A DNA stretch of 64,000 bases from Pelagivirga sediminicola (GCF_003072125.1 NZ_QCYH01000001.1:682001-746000); one strand, 5' to 3'. Shown: positions 16,276 to 25,291, numbered from the stretch's first letter. Notes: generated from the sequence alone by a model not told the origin. Program-made: numbers and translations.

Positions 16276-17358
16276 TCACCTTACCTTCAGCGTCGCCAGC
16301 CCGATCATCGCCAGGATCAGAGCGATGATCCAGAAGCGGATGACGATCTGCGGCTCGGCCCAGCCCTTTTTCTCGTAATGGTGGTGGATGGGCGCCATCA
16401 GGAACACCCGCTTGCCGGTGCGCTTGAAATAAAGCACCTGGATGATGACCGACAGCGCCTCGACCACGAAGAGGCCGCCGACGATGGCCAGCACGATCTC
16501 GTGCTTGGTGGCCACAGCGATGGCGCCCAGCGCGCCGCCCAGCGCCAGTGATCCGGTGTCGCCCATGAAGACGGCGGCGGGGGGCGCGTTGTACCACAGG
16601 AACCCCAGGCCCCCGCCGACAAGGCCCGCGACAAAGATCAGGATCTCGCCGGTGCCGTCGACGTAATGGACCTCCAGATATTCGGTGAAATCGACGCGGC
16701 CGACGACATAGGCGATCACGCCCAGCGTGGCGGCGGCAATCATCACCGGCATGATCGCCAGCCCGTCCAGCCCGTCGGTCAGGTTGACCGCATTGGCCGC
16801 GCCGACGATCACGATCATCGCGAAGGGGATGAAGAAATATCCAAGGTTTATCAGCGTGTTCTTGAACACCGGCATCGCCAGCTGATATTGCAGATCGGCC
16901 GGGTGATAGGCCGCCGACCAATAGGCCGCGACGGCCGCGATGGCAAAGCCCAGCGCAAGGCGCAGCTTGCCCGGAACGCCGGCATGGTTCTGCTTGGAGA
17001 CCTTCGCATAATCATCGGCAAATCCGATCGCGGCAAAGCCCATGGTCACGAAAAGCACGATCCAGATAAAGGCATTGTCCAGCCGCGCCCAAAGCAGCGT
17101 CGACGTAAGCAGCGCGCCGACGATCAGCAGACCGCCCATCGTGGGCGTGCCGGCCTTGACGAAATGGCCCTCGGGGCCGTCGGTGCGGATGGGCTGACCC
17201 TTGCCCTGGCGTTTGCGCAGCACGTTGATCAGGGGCGGCCCGAAGAGGAAGCCGAAGATCAGCGCCGTCAGGAACGCGCCGCCTGTGCGAAACGTGATAT
17301 AGCGGAAAAGATTGAAGAAATCGCCGCCGTCGGACAAGGCGGTGAGCCAATAGAACAT
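16276..17358 (-). CDS. mraY: Phospho-N-acetylmuramoyl-pentapeptide transferase MraY
   Basis: A 360-residue polytopic membrane enzyme with about ten helices. The diagnostic motifs are GTPTMGG in the first cytoplasmic loop, FADDYAKV with catalytic Asp residues, [13 protein letters not shown] in the third cytoplasmic loop, and [13 protein letters not shown] near the C-terminus. It transfers phospho-MurNAc-pentapeptide to undecaprenyl phosphate, making lipid I. Its ATG immediately abuts the murF stop. Confidence 0.98.
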   Translation of the reverse strand: MFYWLTALSDGGDFFNLFRYITFRTGGAFLTALIFGFLFGPPLINVLRKRQGKGQPIRTDGPEGHFVKAGTPTMGGLLIVGALLTSTLLWARLDNAFIWIVLFVTMGFAAIGFADDYAKVSKQNHAGVPGKLRLALGFAIAAVAAYWSAAYHPADLQYQLAMPVFKNTLINLGYFFIPFAMIVIVGAANAVNLTDGLDGLAIMPVMIAAATLGVIAYVVGRVDFTEYLEVHYVDGTGEILIFVAGLVGGGLGFLWYNAPPAAVFMGDTGSLALGGALGAIAVATKHEIVLAIVGGLFVVEALSVIIQVLYFKRTGKRVFLMAPIHHHYEKKGWAEPQIVIRFWIIALILAMIGLATLKVR

Positions 17359-18798
17359 TCAATCATCCCTTATCTGCGGGCGGGCGCGCCGCCCCGTTCT
17401 GCGCAAGCTGTCAACGATCCGGCTGACATTGCTGCTTTTGGATCCCTTGACCAGCAGCACATCGCCCGCGTCTATCATGTCATGCACCTTGAGCGCCAGA
17501 TCATCGGCGCCCTCAAACCACTGGCCGCGCTGCGCCCGCGGCAGCGCCTCCCACAGCACGCGCATGCGCGGGCCGACGCAATGCACCGTGCTCAGCGCCG
17601 CGATATGCGGCAGACCGGCCAGCGCGCGGTGCATGTCCGCCTCATCCGGGCCCAGCTCCAGCATGTCCCCGAGGATCGCGATGCGGCGCCCCTTGGCGAC
17701 GCGCCCGACATTGTCGCGCGGGGTGCTGGCGGCCAGAACCTCCAGCGCGGCGGCCATGGAGGTGGGGTTGGCGTTGAACGCATCGTCGATCAGCTCCAGC
17801 GTCCACTCCGCCGCGGCGCCGTCCAGCACGATCACCTCGCGCGTGCCGCGCCCCCTTGGCGGCTGCCAGCGCGCCAGATCGGGCGCGGCAAGGCCCGCAT
17901 CGGCGCCCAGCGCATCGGCGGCGGCCAGCACCGCAAGCCCGTTCATCGCAAAATGCCGCCCCGCGCAGTGCAGCTTGAACAGCACCTCCTGCCCGGCCAG
18001 ATCGGCGCGCACGATGGTGCGGTCATCGCTGATCGCGGCGCTGTGCAGGCGGTACATCTCGCTCTGCGCGCCGAAGGTGACAATTCGCGCCCCGACGCGC
18101 CGGGCGGCCTCCAGAAGGATCGGCGTCGTCTCCAGATCGGCATTGACGATGGCCGTGCCGCCCGGCTCCAGCCCGTCGAAGATCGCCGCCTTTTCGCGGG
18201 CGATCCCGCCGATATCCTCGAACGCTTCCAGATGGGCGGCCGCCACGGTGGTGATCATCGCCACATGCGGGCGCGCCATGCGCGACAGCGGCGCGATTTC
18301 GCCGGGATGGTTCATCCCGATCTCGAGCACGGCAAATTCGGTATCCTGCGGCATCCGTGCCAGCGTCAGCGGCACGCCCCAATGGTTGTTATAGCTGGCC
18401 TCGGCGGCATGGGTTCGCCCTTGCGCGGACAGAACCTCGCGCAGCATCTCCTTGGTCGAGGTCTTGCCGACCGAGCCGGTCACGGCCACGACGCGCGCGT
18501 CGCTTCGCGCGCGTCCCGCACGGCCCAGCGCCTCCAGCGCGGCCAGAACGTCCGGCACGATCAGCAGCGGCGCATCTGGCGCCACGCCGTTCGGTATGCG
18601 GCTGACCAGCGCGGCGGCGGCGCCTGCCTGCAAGGCGTCGGCGACGAAATCATGACCATCGCGCGCGGCCTTGAGTGCGACGAAAAGATCGCCGGGCCGG
18701 ATCGTGCGGGTGTCGATCGACACGCCCTGCGCCGCCCAATCGCCCTGCGCCCGCCCGCCCGTGGCGGCGGCGGCATCGACGGCGGTCCACAGGCTCAT
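17359..18798 (-). CDS. murF: UDP-N-acetylmuramoyl-tripeptide--D-Ala-D-Ala ligase
   Basis: A 479-residue Mur ligase. The ATP loop TGSVGKTSTKE lies at 107-117, EIGMNHPGEI in the central domain and DDAFNANPTSM near the C-terminal domain junction. It adds D-Ala-D-Ala to the UDP-MurNAc tripeptide. Its start overlaps the murE stop by 4 nt and its stop abuts mraY. The cytoplasmic tripeptide-to-pentapeptide-to-lipid-I steps are thus made from one transcript. Confidence 0.97.
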   Translation of the reverse strand: MSLWTAVDAAAATGGRAQGDWAAQGVSIDTRTIRPGDLFVALKAARDGHDFVADALQAGAAAALVSRIPNGVAPDAPLLIVPDVLAALEALGRAGRARSDARVVAVTGSVGKTSTKEMLREVLSAQGRTHAAEASYNNHWGVPLTLARMPQDTEFAVLEIGMNHPGEIAPLSRMARPHVAMITTVAAAHLEAFEDIGGIAREKAAIFDGLEPGGTAIVNADLETTPILLEAARRVGARIVTFGAQSEMYRLHSAAISDDRTIVRADLAGQEVLFKLHCAGRHFAMNGLAVLAAADALGADAGLAAPDLARWQPPRGRGTREVIVLDGAAAEWTLELIDDAFNANPTSMAAALEVLAASTPRDNVGRVAKGRRIAILGDMLELGPDEADMHRALAGLPHIAALSTVHCVGPRMRVLWEALPRAQRGQWFEGADDLALKVHDMIDAGDVLLVKGSKSSNVSRIVDSLRRTGRRARPQIRDD

Positions 18799-20294
18799 GC
18801 GCCCTCCCCCGCCTCGGCGGAATCGAGCGCCATGACCGCCACGCTGGCCTGCTCGGCATCATCGAAGGGCAGCACATCGGTGCCCACGGTTTGCCCCGTC
18901 TCATGCCCCTTGCCAAGGATCAGCAGCGCGTCCCCCGGCCCCAGCGCATCGACGCCGCGCAGAATCGCCTCGGCCCGGTCGCCCACGTTGGACGCCTCCG
19001 GGCAGCCGGCCATCACGGCGGCGCGGATGCTGGCGGGATCCTCGCTGCGCGGGTTGTCATCGGTCACGATCACCAGATCGGCATGCGCCGCGGCGGCCTG
19101 CCCCATCAGCGGGCGCTTGCCCGGATCACGGTCGCCGCCCGCGCCGATGATGGCGATGAGCCGCCCCATGACATGCGGGCGCAGCGCCTGAATGGCGGTC
19201 GCCACGGCATCGGGCGTATGGGCGAAATCCACGAACACCGCCGCGCCGCTGGCGCGCGTCGCCGCCAGCTCCATCCGGCCGCGCACGGTGCGCATTTCCG
19301 GCAGGACCGCAAAGACGCGTGCCGCGTCCGCCCCGGCCCCGATGGCAAGACCGGCCGCCAAAAGCAGGTTCTCGCCCTGAAAGCCGCCGATCAGCGGCAG
19401 ATCCACCTGATGCGCGTCGCCCATCCACTCGAACCGCAGGCTTTGCCCGGTCGGGTTGAACCGCTGGCCCTTCAGCCGCAGATGCGCGCCGGGCCCGCGG
19501 CCCACGCGCAGCACGTCCTGCCCGCGCGCCTCGGCCAGATCGGCCATGGCCGGGCCGCGCGCATCGTCCATGTTGATGACGGCGACGCCGCCTTCGGGCA
19601 GAACGCGGGTGAAAAGCGCGGCCTTCGCGTCGAAATAGGCATCGAATGTGTGGTGGTAATCCAGATGGTCCTGGCTGAAATTGGTGAACGCCGCCGCCAT
19701 CAGCTGCACCCCGTCAAGGCGGCGCTGCTCCAGCCCGTGGCTGGACGCCTCCATCGCGGCATGGGTCACGCCCGCGGCCTCGGCCTCGGCCAGAACGCGC
19801 ATCAGGGTGATGGGATCGGGCGTGGTGTGGGCCAGCGGCGCGGCATAGCTGCCCTCGACGCCCGTGGTGCCGACGTTGATCGCCTCCAGCCCCAGCGCCT
19901 GCCAGATCTGCCGGGTAAAGCTGGCGACCGAGGTCTTGCCATTGGTGCCGGTCACGGCAACCATCACCTCGGGCTGCGCGCCGAACCAGAGCGCGGCGGC
20001 AAAGGCGAGCGCGGCGCGCGGATCCTCGGTCACGACCAGCGCGGCATCCGCGCCCTTCAGCACATCGGCGGCGATGCGCGCGCCCTGCGCGTCCGTCAGA
20101 ATGGCGCTGGCGCCCATGCGCAGCGCGTATTGAATGAACTCGCCGCCATGCACCCGGCTGCCCGGCAAGGCGGCAAAGAGCGTGCCGTCCTTCACCTTGC
20201 GGCTGTCCACGGCCAGCCCGGTGATGCGCGCCTGCGCGCCGCCCTTGGCGCTAAGGCCCAGATCCGCCAGTGTCCGTTCCTGCCCCGCCGCCAT
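18795..20294 (-). CDS. murE: UDP-MurNAc-L-Ala-D-Glu--meso-diaminopimelate ligase
   Basis: A 499-residue Mur ligase with ATP loop TGTNGKTSV (115-123). The DNPR motif (in VTDDNPRSEDP) marks meso-diaminopimelate rather than L-lysine as the amino acid added, so the peptidoglycan should be of the Gram-negative A1-gamma type. Further markers are EASSHGLEQRR and DYAHTPDA-like DFAHTPDAV. It lies 12 nt downstream of ftsI and overlaps murF. Confidence 0.97.
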   Translation of the reverse strand: MAAGQERTLADLGLSAKGGAQARITGLAVDSRKVKDGTLFAALPGSRVHGGEFIQYALRMGASAILTDAQGARIAADVLKGADAALVVTEDPRAALAFAAALWFGAQPEVMVAVTGTNGKTSVASFTRQIWQALGLEAINVGTTGVEGSYAAPLAHTTPDPITLMRVLAEAEAAGVTHAAMEASSHGLEQRRLDGVQLMAAAFTNFSQDHLDYHHTFDAYFDAKAALFTRVLPEGGVAVINMDDARGPAMADLAEARGQDVLRVGRGPGAHLRLKGQRFNPTGQSLRFEWMGDAHQVDLPLIGGFQGENLLLAAGLAIGAGADAARVFAVLPEMRTVRGRMELAATRASGAAVFVDFAHTPDAVATAIQALRPHVMGRLIAIIGAGGDRDPGKRPLMGQAAAAHADLVIVTDDNPRSEDPASIRAAVMAGCPEASNVGDRAEAILRGVDALGPGDALLILGKGHETGQTVGTDVLPFDDAEQASVAVMALDSAEAGEGA

Positions 20295-20306
20295 GACCTG
20301 CCCCGC

Positions 20307-22106
20307 TCAATCGCCGTCCGAAAAAGATGTCAGCGTTATATCAGGCAGCACGGCAGGTTCAATCGCGGGACGCAGGCCCAAAAGCGGCGCAACGCGGGCG
20401 ACGATCTCGGACGAGACCGGCACCGCCGTCCAGCCCGCGGTGCGGCGCGGCTTGTCGCCCGATGTCTCGACCGGCTCGTCCAGGGTGACGACCAGCACAT
20501 ATTTGGGATCATCCGCCGGGAACATGGAGGCGAATGTCGCGATTACCTTGTCCTCGTAATAGCCGCCGCCGTTTTCTTTGGGCTTGTCCGCCGTGCCCGT
20601 CTTGCCGCCCACGGCATAGCCCGGAACCTCGCCCATGCTGGCGGTTCCGCTGGTCACGACGCGGCGCAGCATGTCGCGCGAGGCGCGGGCGACGGCGGCT
20701 GTCATCACCCGCTCGCCCTGTTGCGGCAAATCCTGCTTCAGCAGCGTCGGTTTGACATAGCGCCCGCCATTGGCAATGGCCGCATACCCGGCCGCCAGAT
20801 GCAGCGGTGTCGAGGACAGGCCGTGCCCGTAGGAAATGGTGACAGTGGACAGATCCGTCCAACGCTTGGGCATCAGGGGCTGGCCGCCCGACGCTTCGAT
20901 CATCTCGAAATCGACCGGCTTGAAGAAGCCCAGCGTTTTCAGAAACTCCTGCTGTCGCTCGGGCCCGATCTGCAGCGCAAGGCGTCCGGTGCCCCGGTTG
21001 GAGCTTTCCACGATGATATCCGACACGCTGAGCTTGCCAAAGTTCTTGCCGTTGAATTCGCCGATCCGGTGACCGCCCACGCGCATCGGGCCGGCGGTGT
21101 CGATGATCGTTTCGGAATTGACCAAGCCCAGCTGCATCGCCTGCGCCGCCGCGAAGATCTTGAAGGTCGAGCCCAGCTCGTACACCCCCTGCACCGCGCG
21201 GTTGAACAGCGGGCTGTCGGCCGCTTTGCCCTGCACCAGAGGGCGGGGGCGGTCGTTGGGGTCGAAATCCGGCAGGGACGCGATCGAGACGATCTCGCCG
21301 GTATGCACATCCATCAGGATCGCCGCGGCACCCTTGGCGTTCATGATGCTCATGCCGCCGGCCAGCACCCGCTCGACCGCCGCCTGCACCGACAGATCCA
21401 GCGACAGCGTCAAGGGCTCGTGGTTCTGGGCCGGATCGCGCAGCCGCTCGTCATAGTATTTCTCGATGCCCGCGACGCCGATCACCTCGGCAGCATGCAC
21501 GCCTTCGCGGCCGAACCCGGCGCCGCCCAGAACATGCGCGGCCAGCGTGCCGTTGGGATAAAGACGCATCTCGCGCGGGCCGAACAGCAGCCCCGGCTCG
21601 CCGATGTCATGCACGGCCTGCATCTGCTCGGGGCTGATTTTCTTCTTGATCCACAGGAACTTGCGCTTGCCGGTGAAATCGCGGACCAGACGGTCCTCTT
21701 TCAGATCCGGAAAGATCTTGACCAGCCTCTGGGCGGTCTTTTCCGGCTCGATCATCTGCTGGGGCTGGGCATAAAGGCTGTGGGTGTCGAAATTCGTCGC
21801 CAGAATCCGCCCCTTGCGATCGACGATATCGGCGCGCTGCGCGAGGATGCCCGCCCCCGCCGCGCTGGTGCGCGGCTCGGCCGGTTCGGTCTGCGCAAGG
21901 ATGCCCATGCGCAGGCCGATGACGCCGAACGCGCAGAAGAACATCGTGCCCAGCACCAGAAGCCGCCCCTCGGCGCGGCGGCGCGCCTTGTCGCGCATCG
22001 CCTCGTGGCGCAGGCGGATGTTCTCGCGCTCGATCGCGTCGGGGTTTTCGCCCTTTTCGCGGGCGGGCAGGATACGCGCCAGCGGGCGCAGCGGTGTGCG
22101 GATCAT
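20307..22106 (-). CDS. ftsI: Septal peptidoglycan transpeptidase FtsI (PBP3)
   Basis: A 599-residue class B penicillin-binding protein. A single membrane anchor lies near 48-68 after a basic cytoplasmic tail rich in Arg. The pedestal domain begins with RADIVDRKGRILA (91-103). The transpeptidase domain has STFK (catalytic Ser313, Lys316), an ESSNRG SxN motif and GGKTGTAD as the KTG motif. It cross-links septal peptidoglycan together with FtsW. It overlaps ftsL by 4 nt, as is usual. Confidence 0.97.
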   Translation of the reverse strand: MIRTPLRPLARILPAREKGENPDAIERENIRLRHEAMRDKARRRAEGRLLVLGTMFFCAFGVIGLRMGILAQTEPAEPRTSAAGAGILAQRADIVDRKGRILATNFDTHSLYAQPQQMIEPEKTAQRLVKIFPDLKEDRLVRDFTGKRKFLWIKKKISPEQMQAVHDIGEPGLLFGPREMRLYPNGTLAAHVLGGAGFGREGVHAAEVIGVAGIEKYYDERLRDPAQNHEPLTLSLDLSVQAAVERVLAGGMSIMNAKGAAAILMDVHTGEIVSIASLPDFDPNDRPRPLVQGKAADSPLFNRAVQGVYELGSTFKIFAAAQAMQLGLVNSETIIDTAGPMRVGGHRIGEFNGKNFGKLSVSDIIVESSNRGTGRLALQIGPERQQEFLKTLGFFKPVDFEMIEASGGQPLMPKRWTDLSTVTISYGHGLSSTPLHLAAGYAAIANGGRYVKPTLLKQDLPQQGERVMTAAVARASRDMLRRVVTSGTASMGEVPGYAVGGKTGTADKPKENGGGYYEDKVIATFASMFPADDPKYVLVVTLDEPVETSGDKPRRTAGWTAVPVSSEIVARVAPLLGLRPAIEPAVLPDITLTSFSDGD

Positions 22107-22459
22107 TCTGCCACCTCCTCGGTGCCGCTCGATACCTCGACCGAGGCGGAGAAATCTATGCGCAAATCCACCTCCGGCGGGAAATCCACCTGATCGATGC
22201 GCCCGAACTGCCCCGCCTCCAGCGGCATCAGCTCAAGCCGGTCAAAGTTGATGTCGGCCAGCTCGCGCAGCCGCGCGGGCCGGTTCAGATAGGCCCATTC
22301 GGCGTTCAACACGCGCAGCCGCTGGCGCGCCGTCGAAATCCGCGTCTCCAGCCGCTCCGCATGGCTGATGGCGGCCTGCGTGCGATAGTTTTCATGGTAG
22401 GCCCAGTAGGCCAGCCCGATCACGGCCAAGGCACTGAGAACGTAAAACAAACTGCGCAT
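22103..22459 (-). CDS. ftsL: Cell division protein FtsL
   Basis: A 118-residue bitopic protein. The membrane helix is at about 2-21 (SLFYVLSALAVIGLAYWAY). A periplasmic coiled coil follows (HAERLETRISTARQRLRVLNAEWAYLNRPARLREL), ending in an acidic tail. It forms the FtsQLB divisome subcomplex. The family is recognised mainly by this layout and its position between rsmH and ftsI. Its ATG overlaps the rsmH stop (TAATG). Confidence 0.92.
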   Translation of the reverse strand: MRSLFYVLSALAVIGLAYWAYHENYRTQAAISHAERLETRISTARQRLRVLNAEWAYLNRPARLRELADINFDRLELMPLEAGQFGRIDQVDFPPEVDLRIDFSASVEVSSGTEEVAE

Positions 22460-23448
22460 TATCTATCCCCTTTCAGCAGCGGCATCCCCAATGCCTTGCG
22501 ATCCGTCACGCCGGGCGCCTCGGCGGTGCGCACCGCGACGCGCAGCTTGGCGCTGCGGCTGCGCGGGTTCGCGGCCAGCTCGGCCTCATCCGCGGTGATC
22601 GCCTTGCGGCTTTTCAGCGTGAACTGGCGCGGCTGCGCGGCCTCTGCCGGCGCGTGGCGGCTGCCGCCGCCGCCGCCATCGCTGCGATCCTGCAGGAAAC
22701 GTTTCACCATGCGGTCCTCGATCGAATGAAATGTCACGACAGCCAGAATACCGCCGGGTTTGAGCGCGCGCTCCGCCGCCTCCAGCCCGCCGATCAGCTC
22801 GCCATATTCGTCGTTCACGGCGATGCGGATCGCCTGAAAGCTGCGCGTCGCCGGATGGGCCTGCCCCGGCTTGGAGCGCGGCAGGCATTTCTCGACGATC
22901 TCGGCCAGCTGAAGCGTGCTGACAATCGGCACCTCCGCGCGTTTTTTCACGATGGCGCGCGCAATCCGGCGGCTGGCGCGCTCCTCGCCATAAAGATACA
23001 GGATGTCGGCCAGCGCGCCTTCGTCCGCAGTGTTGACCAGATCGGCCGCCGTCGGACCATTCTGGCTCATCCGCATGTCGAGCGGGCCGTCGCGCATGAA
23101 GGAAAAGCCGCGCTGCGCCTGATCGAGCTGCATGGAACTGACCCCAAGATCCAGAACGATACCGTCCAGCCCTTGCGCATAGTCATCCAGCCTGGAGAAG
23201 ACCCCCTCGACCAGCTCCACCCGGTCCCCGAACGGCGCGGCCCACTCTGCCGCCATCTCCAGCGCTGCGGGATCGCGGTCAACGCCGATCACCTTGCCCG
23301 CCCCCGCGGCCAGCAGCGCGCGCGCATAGCCGCCCGCGCCCAGCGTGCCGTCAAGCCACGTGCCGGACACGGGCGACGCCGCCTCGATCAGCGGGGCGAT
23401 CAATACGGGAATATGCGGAGCATCATCGGAGGGCGCGGCAGCGGACAT
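22459..23448 (-). CDS. rsmH: 16S rRNA (cytosine1402-N4)-methyltransferase RsmH
   Basis: A 329-residue SAM-dependent methyltransferase. It opens with [12 protein letters not shown] and the SAM site [29 protein letters not shown] and [15 protein letters not shown] are the family signatures, and [13 protein letters not shown] lies towards the C-terminus. It methylates C1402 of 16S rRNA at the decoding centre. It is the second gene of the mraZ-headed block, 3 nt after mraZ. Confidence 0.97.
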   Translation of the reverse strand: MSAAAPSDDAPHIPVLIAPLIEAASPVSGTWLDGTLGAGGYARALLAAGAGKVIGVDRDPAALEMAAEWAAPFGDRVELVEGVFSRLDDYAQGLDGIVLDLGVSSMQLDQAQRGFSFMRDGPLDMRMSQNGPTAADLVNTADEGALADILYLYGEERASRRIARAIVKKRAEVPIVSTLQLAEIVEKCLPRSKPGQAHPATRSFQAIRIAVNDEYGELIGGLEAAERALKPGGILAVVTFHSIEDRMVKRFLQDRSDGGGGGSRHAPAEAAQPRQFTLKSRKAITADEAELAANPRSRSAKLRVAVRTAEAPGVTDRKALGMPLLKGDR

Positions 23449-23451
23449 CGC

Positions 23452-23955
23452 CTATTCCCCCTTCGGTCCATCCAGGAAAACCAGCGGATCGAAATCCTCG
23501 GGCAGATCGTCCAGCCACTCTTCGGTTCGCGCGGCTTCCTCGGATTCGTATGTTTCGGGCTTCCAGATCTGGAACGTATCGCCCGCGGCGATGAAGAATG
23601 CCTCATTCTCCAGCCCGATCTTGGCGCGCAGCTTGGCCGGCAGCACAAGGCGGCCGGTCTCGTCCACGGTGGTCGGAAAGGACTGCCCGTGAAAGAGGCG
23701 CTGCAGCATCTTGCGCTCCATCGAGCCGCGCGGCAGCGCGTCGATCTTGTCGTCGACCTCGCTGATGGCGTCGACGGTGTAGCATTCCAGGTAATTGCGG
23801 CGATGGTCGCCATAGACGATGATCAATTCGGGCGGCAGACCATCGGTCCAGTTCGGGTCGGACGCCTCGATCACACGGCGAAAAAGGGCCGGGATCGAGA
23901 CCCTGCCCTTGCTGTCCACCTTGTGGTGGCTTTCACCTCTGAACCTGCGTGCCAC
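23452..23955 (-). CDS. mraZ: Transcriptional regulator MraZ
   Basis: A 167-residue protein with two AbrB/SpoVT-like DNA-binding halves: SKGRVSIPALFRRVIE near 16-31 and ETGRLVLPAKLR near 98-109. In other bacteria MraZ represses or activates its own dcw operon by binding direct TGGG-type repeats upstream. The start is GTG at 23955, with AAGGGG about 8 nt upstream; there is no in-frame ATG close by. It heads the rsmH-ftsL-ftsI-murE-murF-mraY-murD block. Confidence 0.95.
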   Translation of the reverse strand: MARRFRGESHHKVDSKGRVSIPALFRRVIEASDPNWTDGLPPELIIVYGDHRRNYLECYTVDAISEVDDKIDALPRGSMERKMLQRLFHGQSFPTTVDETGRLVLPAKLRAKIGLENEAFFIAAGDTFQIWKPETYESEEAARTEEWLDDLPEDFDPLVFLDGPKGE

Positions 23956-24292
23956 TTATGCGGCCCCTTGCCCTGCCTCGTTTGGTCGAATTCGTGCCCT
24001 CAAACGAAAACGACGGATTGAGCTGCTGCCACTGCCCAATCCGCCGCCCTCGTCCCGCGTCTAGCGGGGTGTCCGACTGCGCGCGCCACCTGGGGGGATG
24101 TCTGCTCGCTCGCGCGCCGGATCTCTTTGTTGCGATGAAGGCGGATGCCTGTATGAAACCTGACTTTGGTTATTATTTCGGGATCGTTTGGTGTCCCTTT
24201 GTTTGTCGTCCCGTCCTCATCACGCTTATAGGGATGCCATGGGAATTCATGGCACGCAACTAAAAAATGATCCGTCCGACCACAGCATATAG

Positions 24293-24301
24293 TTATCCAC
24301 A
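24293..24301 (+). promoter_or_regulatory. Perfect DnaA-box match
   Basis: TTATCCACA, identical to the strong DnaA-binding consensus, in the AT-rich part of the mraZ upstream region. No second box was seen nearby, so this looks like a DnaA regulatory site or a chance match rather than an origin. Confidence 0.45.
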
Positions 24302-24360
24302 GGAGTACAAAACAAGATCATGTGACACGGATTTGTGAAGATACGCATAACCTAGCGTGA

Positions 24361-24372
24361 AGAACGCGTTCT
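24361..24372. promoter_or_regulatory. 12-bp perfect palindrome
   Basis: AGAACGCGTTCT reads the same on both strands. It resembles a dimeric-regulator site. The half-site spacing (GAAC-2-GTTC) does not fit the GAAC-N7-GAAC type LexA box of alphaproteobacteria, so no regulator is named. Confidence 0.35.
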
Positions 24373-24401
24373 CTCGCCATATTTAGTGGCATCAAAGATG
24401 A

Positions 24402-24464
24402 CCCATATTTTTCCCATAATTTCCCGAAATAATATGGAGAGGGTGCGTTTCCCGCCATCTTCCC
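24402..24464 (-). promoter_or_regulatory. GGGAA-type direct repeats, candidate MraZ operator
   Basis: On the minus strand GGG cores occur at 24464-24462, 24453-24451, 24425-24423, 24415-24413 and 24404-24402. The last three read CGGGA, TGGGA and TGGGT at 10- and 11-nt intervals. MraZ in other bacteria binds three TGGGN repeats with a 10-nt period upstream of its own gene. The distance to the mraZ start (about 450 nt) is longer than usual. Confidence 0.45.
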
Positions 24465-24480
24465 GACGTCTGGACGCGCC

Positions 24481-24549
24481 GAATCGCAGATTCGCCCACC
24501 GATTCGGCCAGCAACCCGGCGAAACCCACGCTTTTCGCGCTGCCGAGTC
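24481..24549. promoter_or_regulatory. Cluster of four GANTC (CcrM) sites
   Basis: GAATC at 24481, GATTC at 24489, GATTC at 24501 and GAGTC at 24545. About a quarter of one site would be expected in 69 bp. GANTC is methylated by CcrM in alphaproteobacteria, and the methylation state controls division genes through GcrA in Caulobacter. The first two sites form an inverted repeat with a 3-nt spacer. Confidence 0.55.
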
Positions 24550-24621
24550 GCCTGGTGCAGCCTCCGGACAGGTCGCGGCGCGCACTTCATCCCATGATTT
24601 CCCATGGAGACCGCGCGCGGA

Positions 24622-25131
24622 TTACATCCCGATATCGTTCGGCATGAAAATCAGGTCCGTCGGTCCCGGCCGCGCGCCTGCGGCGGTCAGCATCGCGTGA
24701 ACCTGTCCGCGATGATGGGTCTGGTGGTTGAAAAAATGCTGCACGCACAGACCCATCGGCAGGACCTGCCCCAGCGCGCCCGAGTGCCATGACAGATCAC
24801 CGGCCAGCCGCTCGGGCGCCACCCTCCCCGACCATTCCAGAATGCGCTGGTCGGCCTGCACCCGCGCCGATTTGTAACCGGCCCATGTCGACATCATATC
24901 CGCGCTGTCCTGAATCCCGCCACCGGGCGGCGCCCCGCCGTCAAACCGCGCCATCCATGTCAGGTCGGCCCATAGCAAATGGTTGAGCGTTCCCGCGATC
25001 GAGCCGAAGAACGCGGCCCGATCCTGCCTGCGCGCCGCATCGCTCAGCATATCGGCCGCCGCAACCTGCCCGGCGTTTTGCCACATATTGTAGCGCGCCA
25101 TCAGCGCACATGACGAAGGAGAGACACTCAT
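24622..25131 (-). CDS. DinB/YfiT-type four-helix protein
   Basis: A 169-residue four-helix-bundle protein of the DinB superfamily. The metal-binding histidines are visible as LNHLLWAD (helix 2) and HQTHHRGQ (helix 4). Members include thiol transferases and damage-inducible proteins; no specific reaction can be assigned. I chose the ATG at 25131, with GGAGG 8 nt upstream; an alternative start five codons upstream has none. It lies at the right-hand edge of the mraZ promoter region, transcribed toward it. Confidence 0.88.
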   Translation of the reverse strand: MSVSPSSCALMARYNMWQNAGQVAAADMLSDAARRQDRAAFFGSIAGTLNHLLWADLTWMARFDGGAPPGGGIQDSADMMSTWAGYKSARVQADQRILEWSGRVAPERLAGDLSWHSGALGQVLPMGLCVQHFFNHQTHHRGQVHAMLTAAGARPGPTDLIFMPNDIGM

Positions 25132-25260
25132 CAGAACAGCCTCCAAGGGATCGGCGGGCCGCCCACCTGCGAGCCGCTCTCTTGTTCATGCCAATGCGTT
25201 CGGCACGCCCCTGATACGCTGTTTTTCGGGCGGAACGCGCGCTCTATACACCTGCTGCGC

Positions 25261-25281
25261 TTTTCTTGGGACAAATACCCA
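25261..25281. repeat. Intergenic motif CTTGGGACAAATACCCA, copy 1
   Basis: TTTTCTTGG-GA-CAAATACCCA matches 45301-45321 at 19 of 21 positions. Here CTTGGG and CCCAAG can pair around a 7-nt loop. It lies about 10 nt beyond the stop of the leftward DUF2842 gene. I have a recollection of similar 3'-end sequences in other Rhodobacteraceae but cannot verify it. Confidence 0.6.
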
Positions 25282-25291
25282 AGGCCCGGCC

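Larger units (their letters stand above)
23956..24621. promoter_or_regulatory. 666-bp leader/promoter region of the mraZ-headed dcw block
   Basis: No credible protein gene is seen here. The left third is GC-rich; the middle (about 24150-24440) is clearly AT-richer than its surroundings, as expected of a promoter region. It contains a 7-bp inverted repeat (TGCCATG/CATGGCA, 24235-24254), a perfect DnaA box, a 12-bp palindrome, GGGAA-type repeats and a cluster of GANTC sites, each listed separately. A long 5' leader for mraZ is implied if transcription starts within the repeats. Confidence 0.6.

Noticed and set aside
16666..19191. A rightward open frame of 841 codons opposite mraY, murF and murE
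   Set aside because: Same reason: antisense shadow with low-complexity composition and no recognisable motif.
18675..22193. A rightward open frame of 1172 codons opposite murE, ftsI and murF
   Set aside because: It is antisense to clearly conserved Mur and Fts proteins. Its His/Arg/Gln/Ala-rich composition is the usual reflection of GC-rich third-position codons, and it shows no domain.
24293..24301. Replication origin at the DnaA box
   Set aside because: Only one box was seen, with no repeat array, no AT-rich unwinding repeats and no origin-associated genes nearby.
24361..24372. LexA box
   Set aside because: The GAAC/GTTC half-sites are spaced by only 2 nt, not the N7 direct-repeat arrangement of alphaproteobacterial LexA.
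24318..24605. A 95-codon leftward frame in the mraZ upstream region
   Set aside because: Arg-rich, no domain, no good ribosome site. It coincides with the GGGAA repeats and GANTC cluster, which better explain the region.
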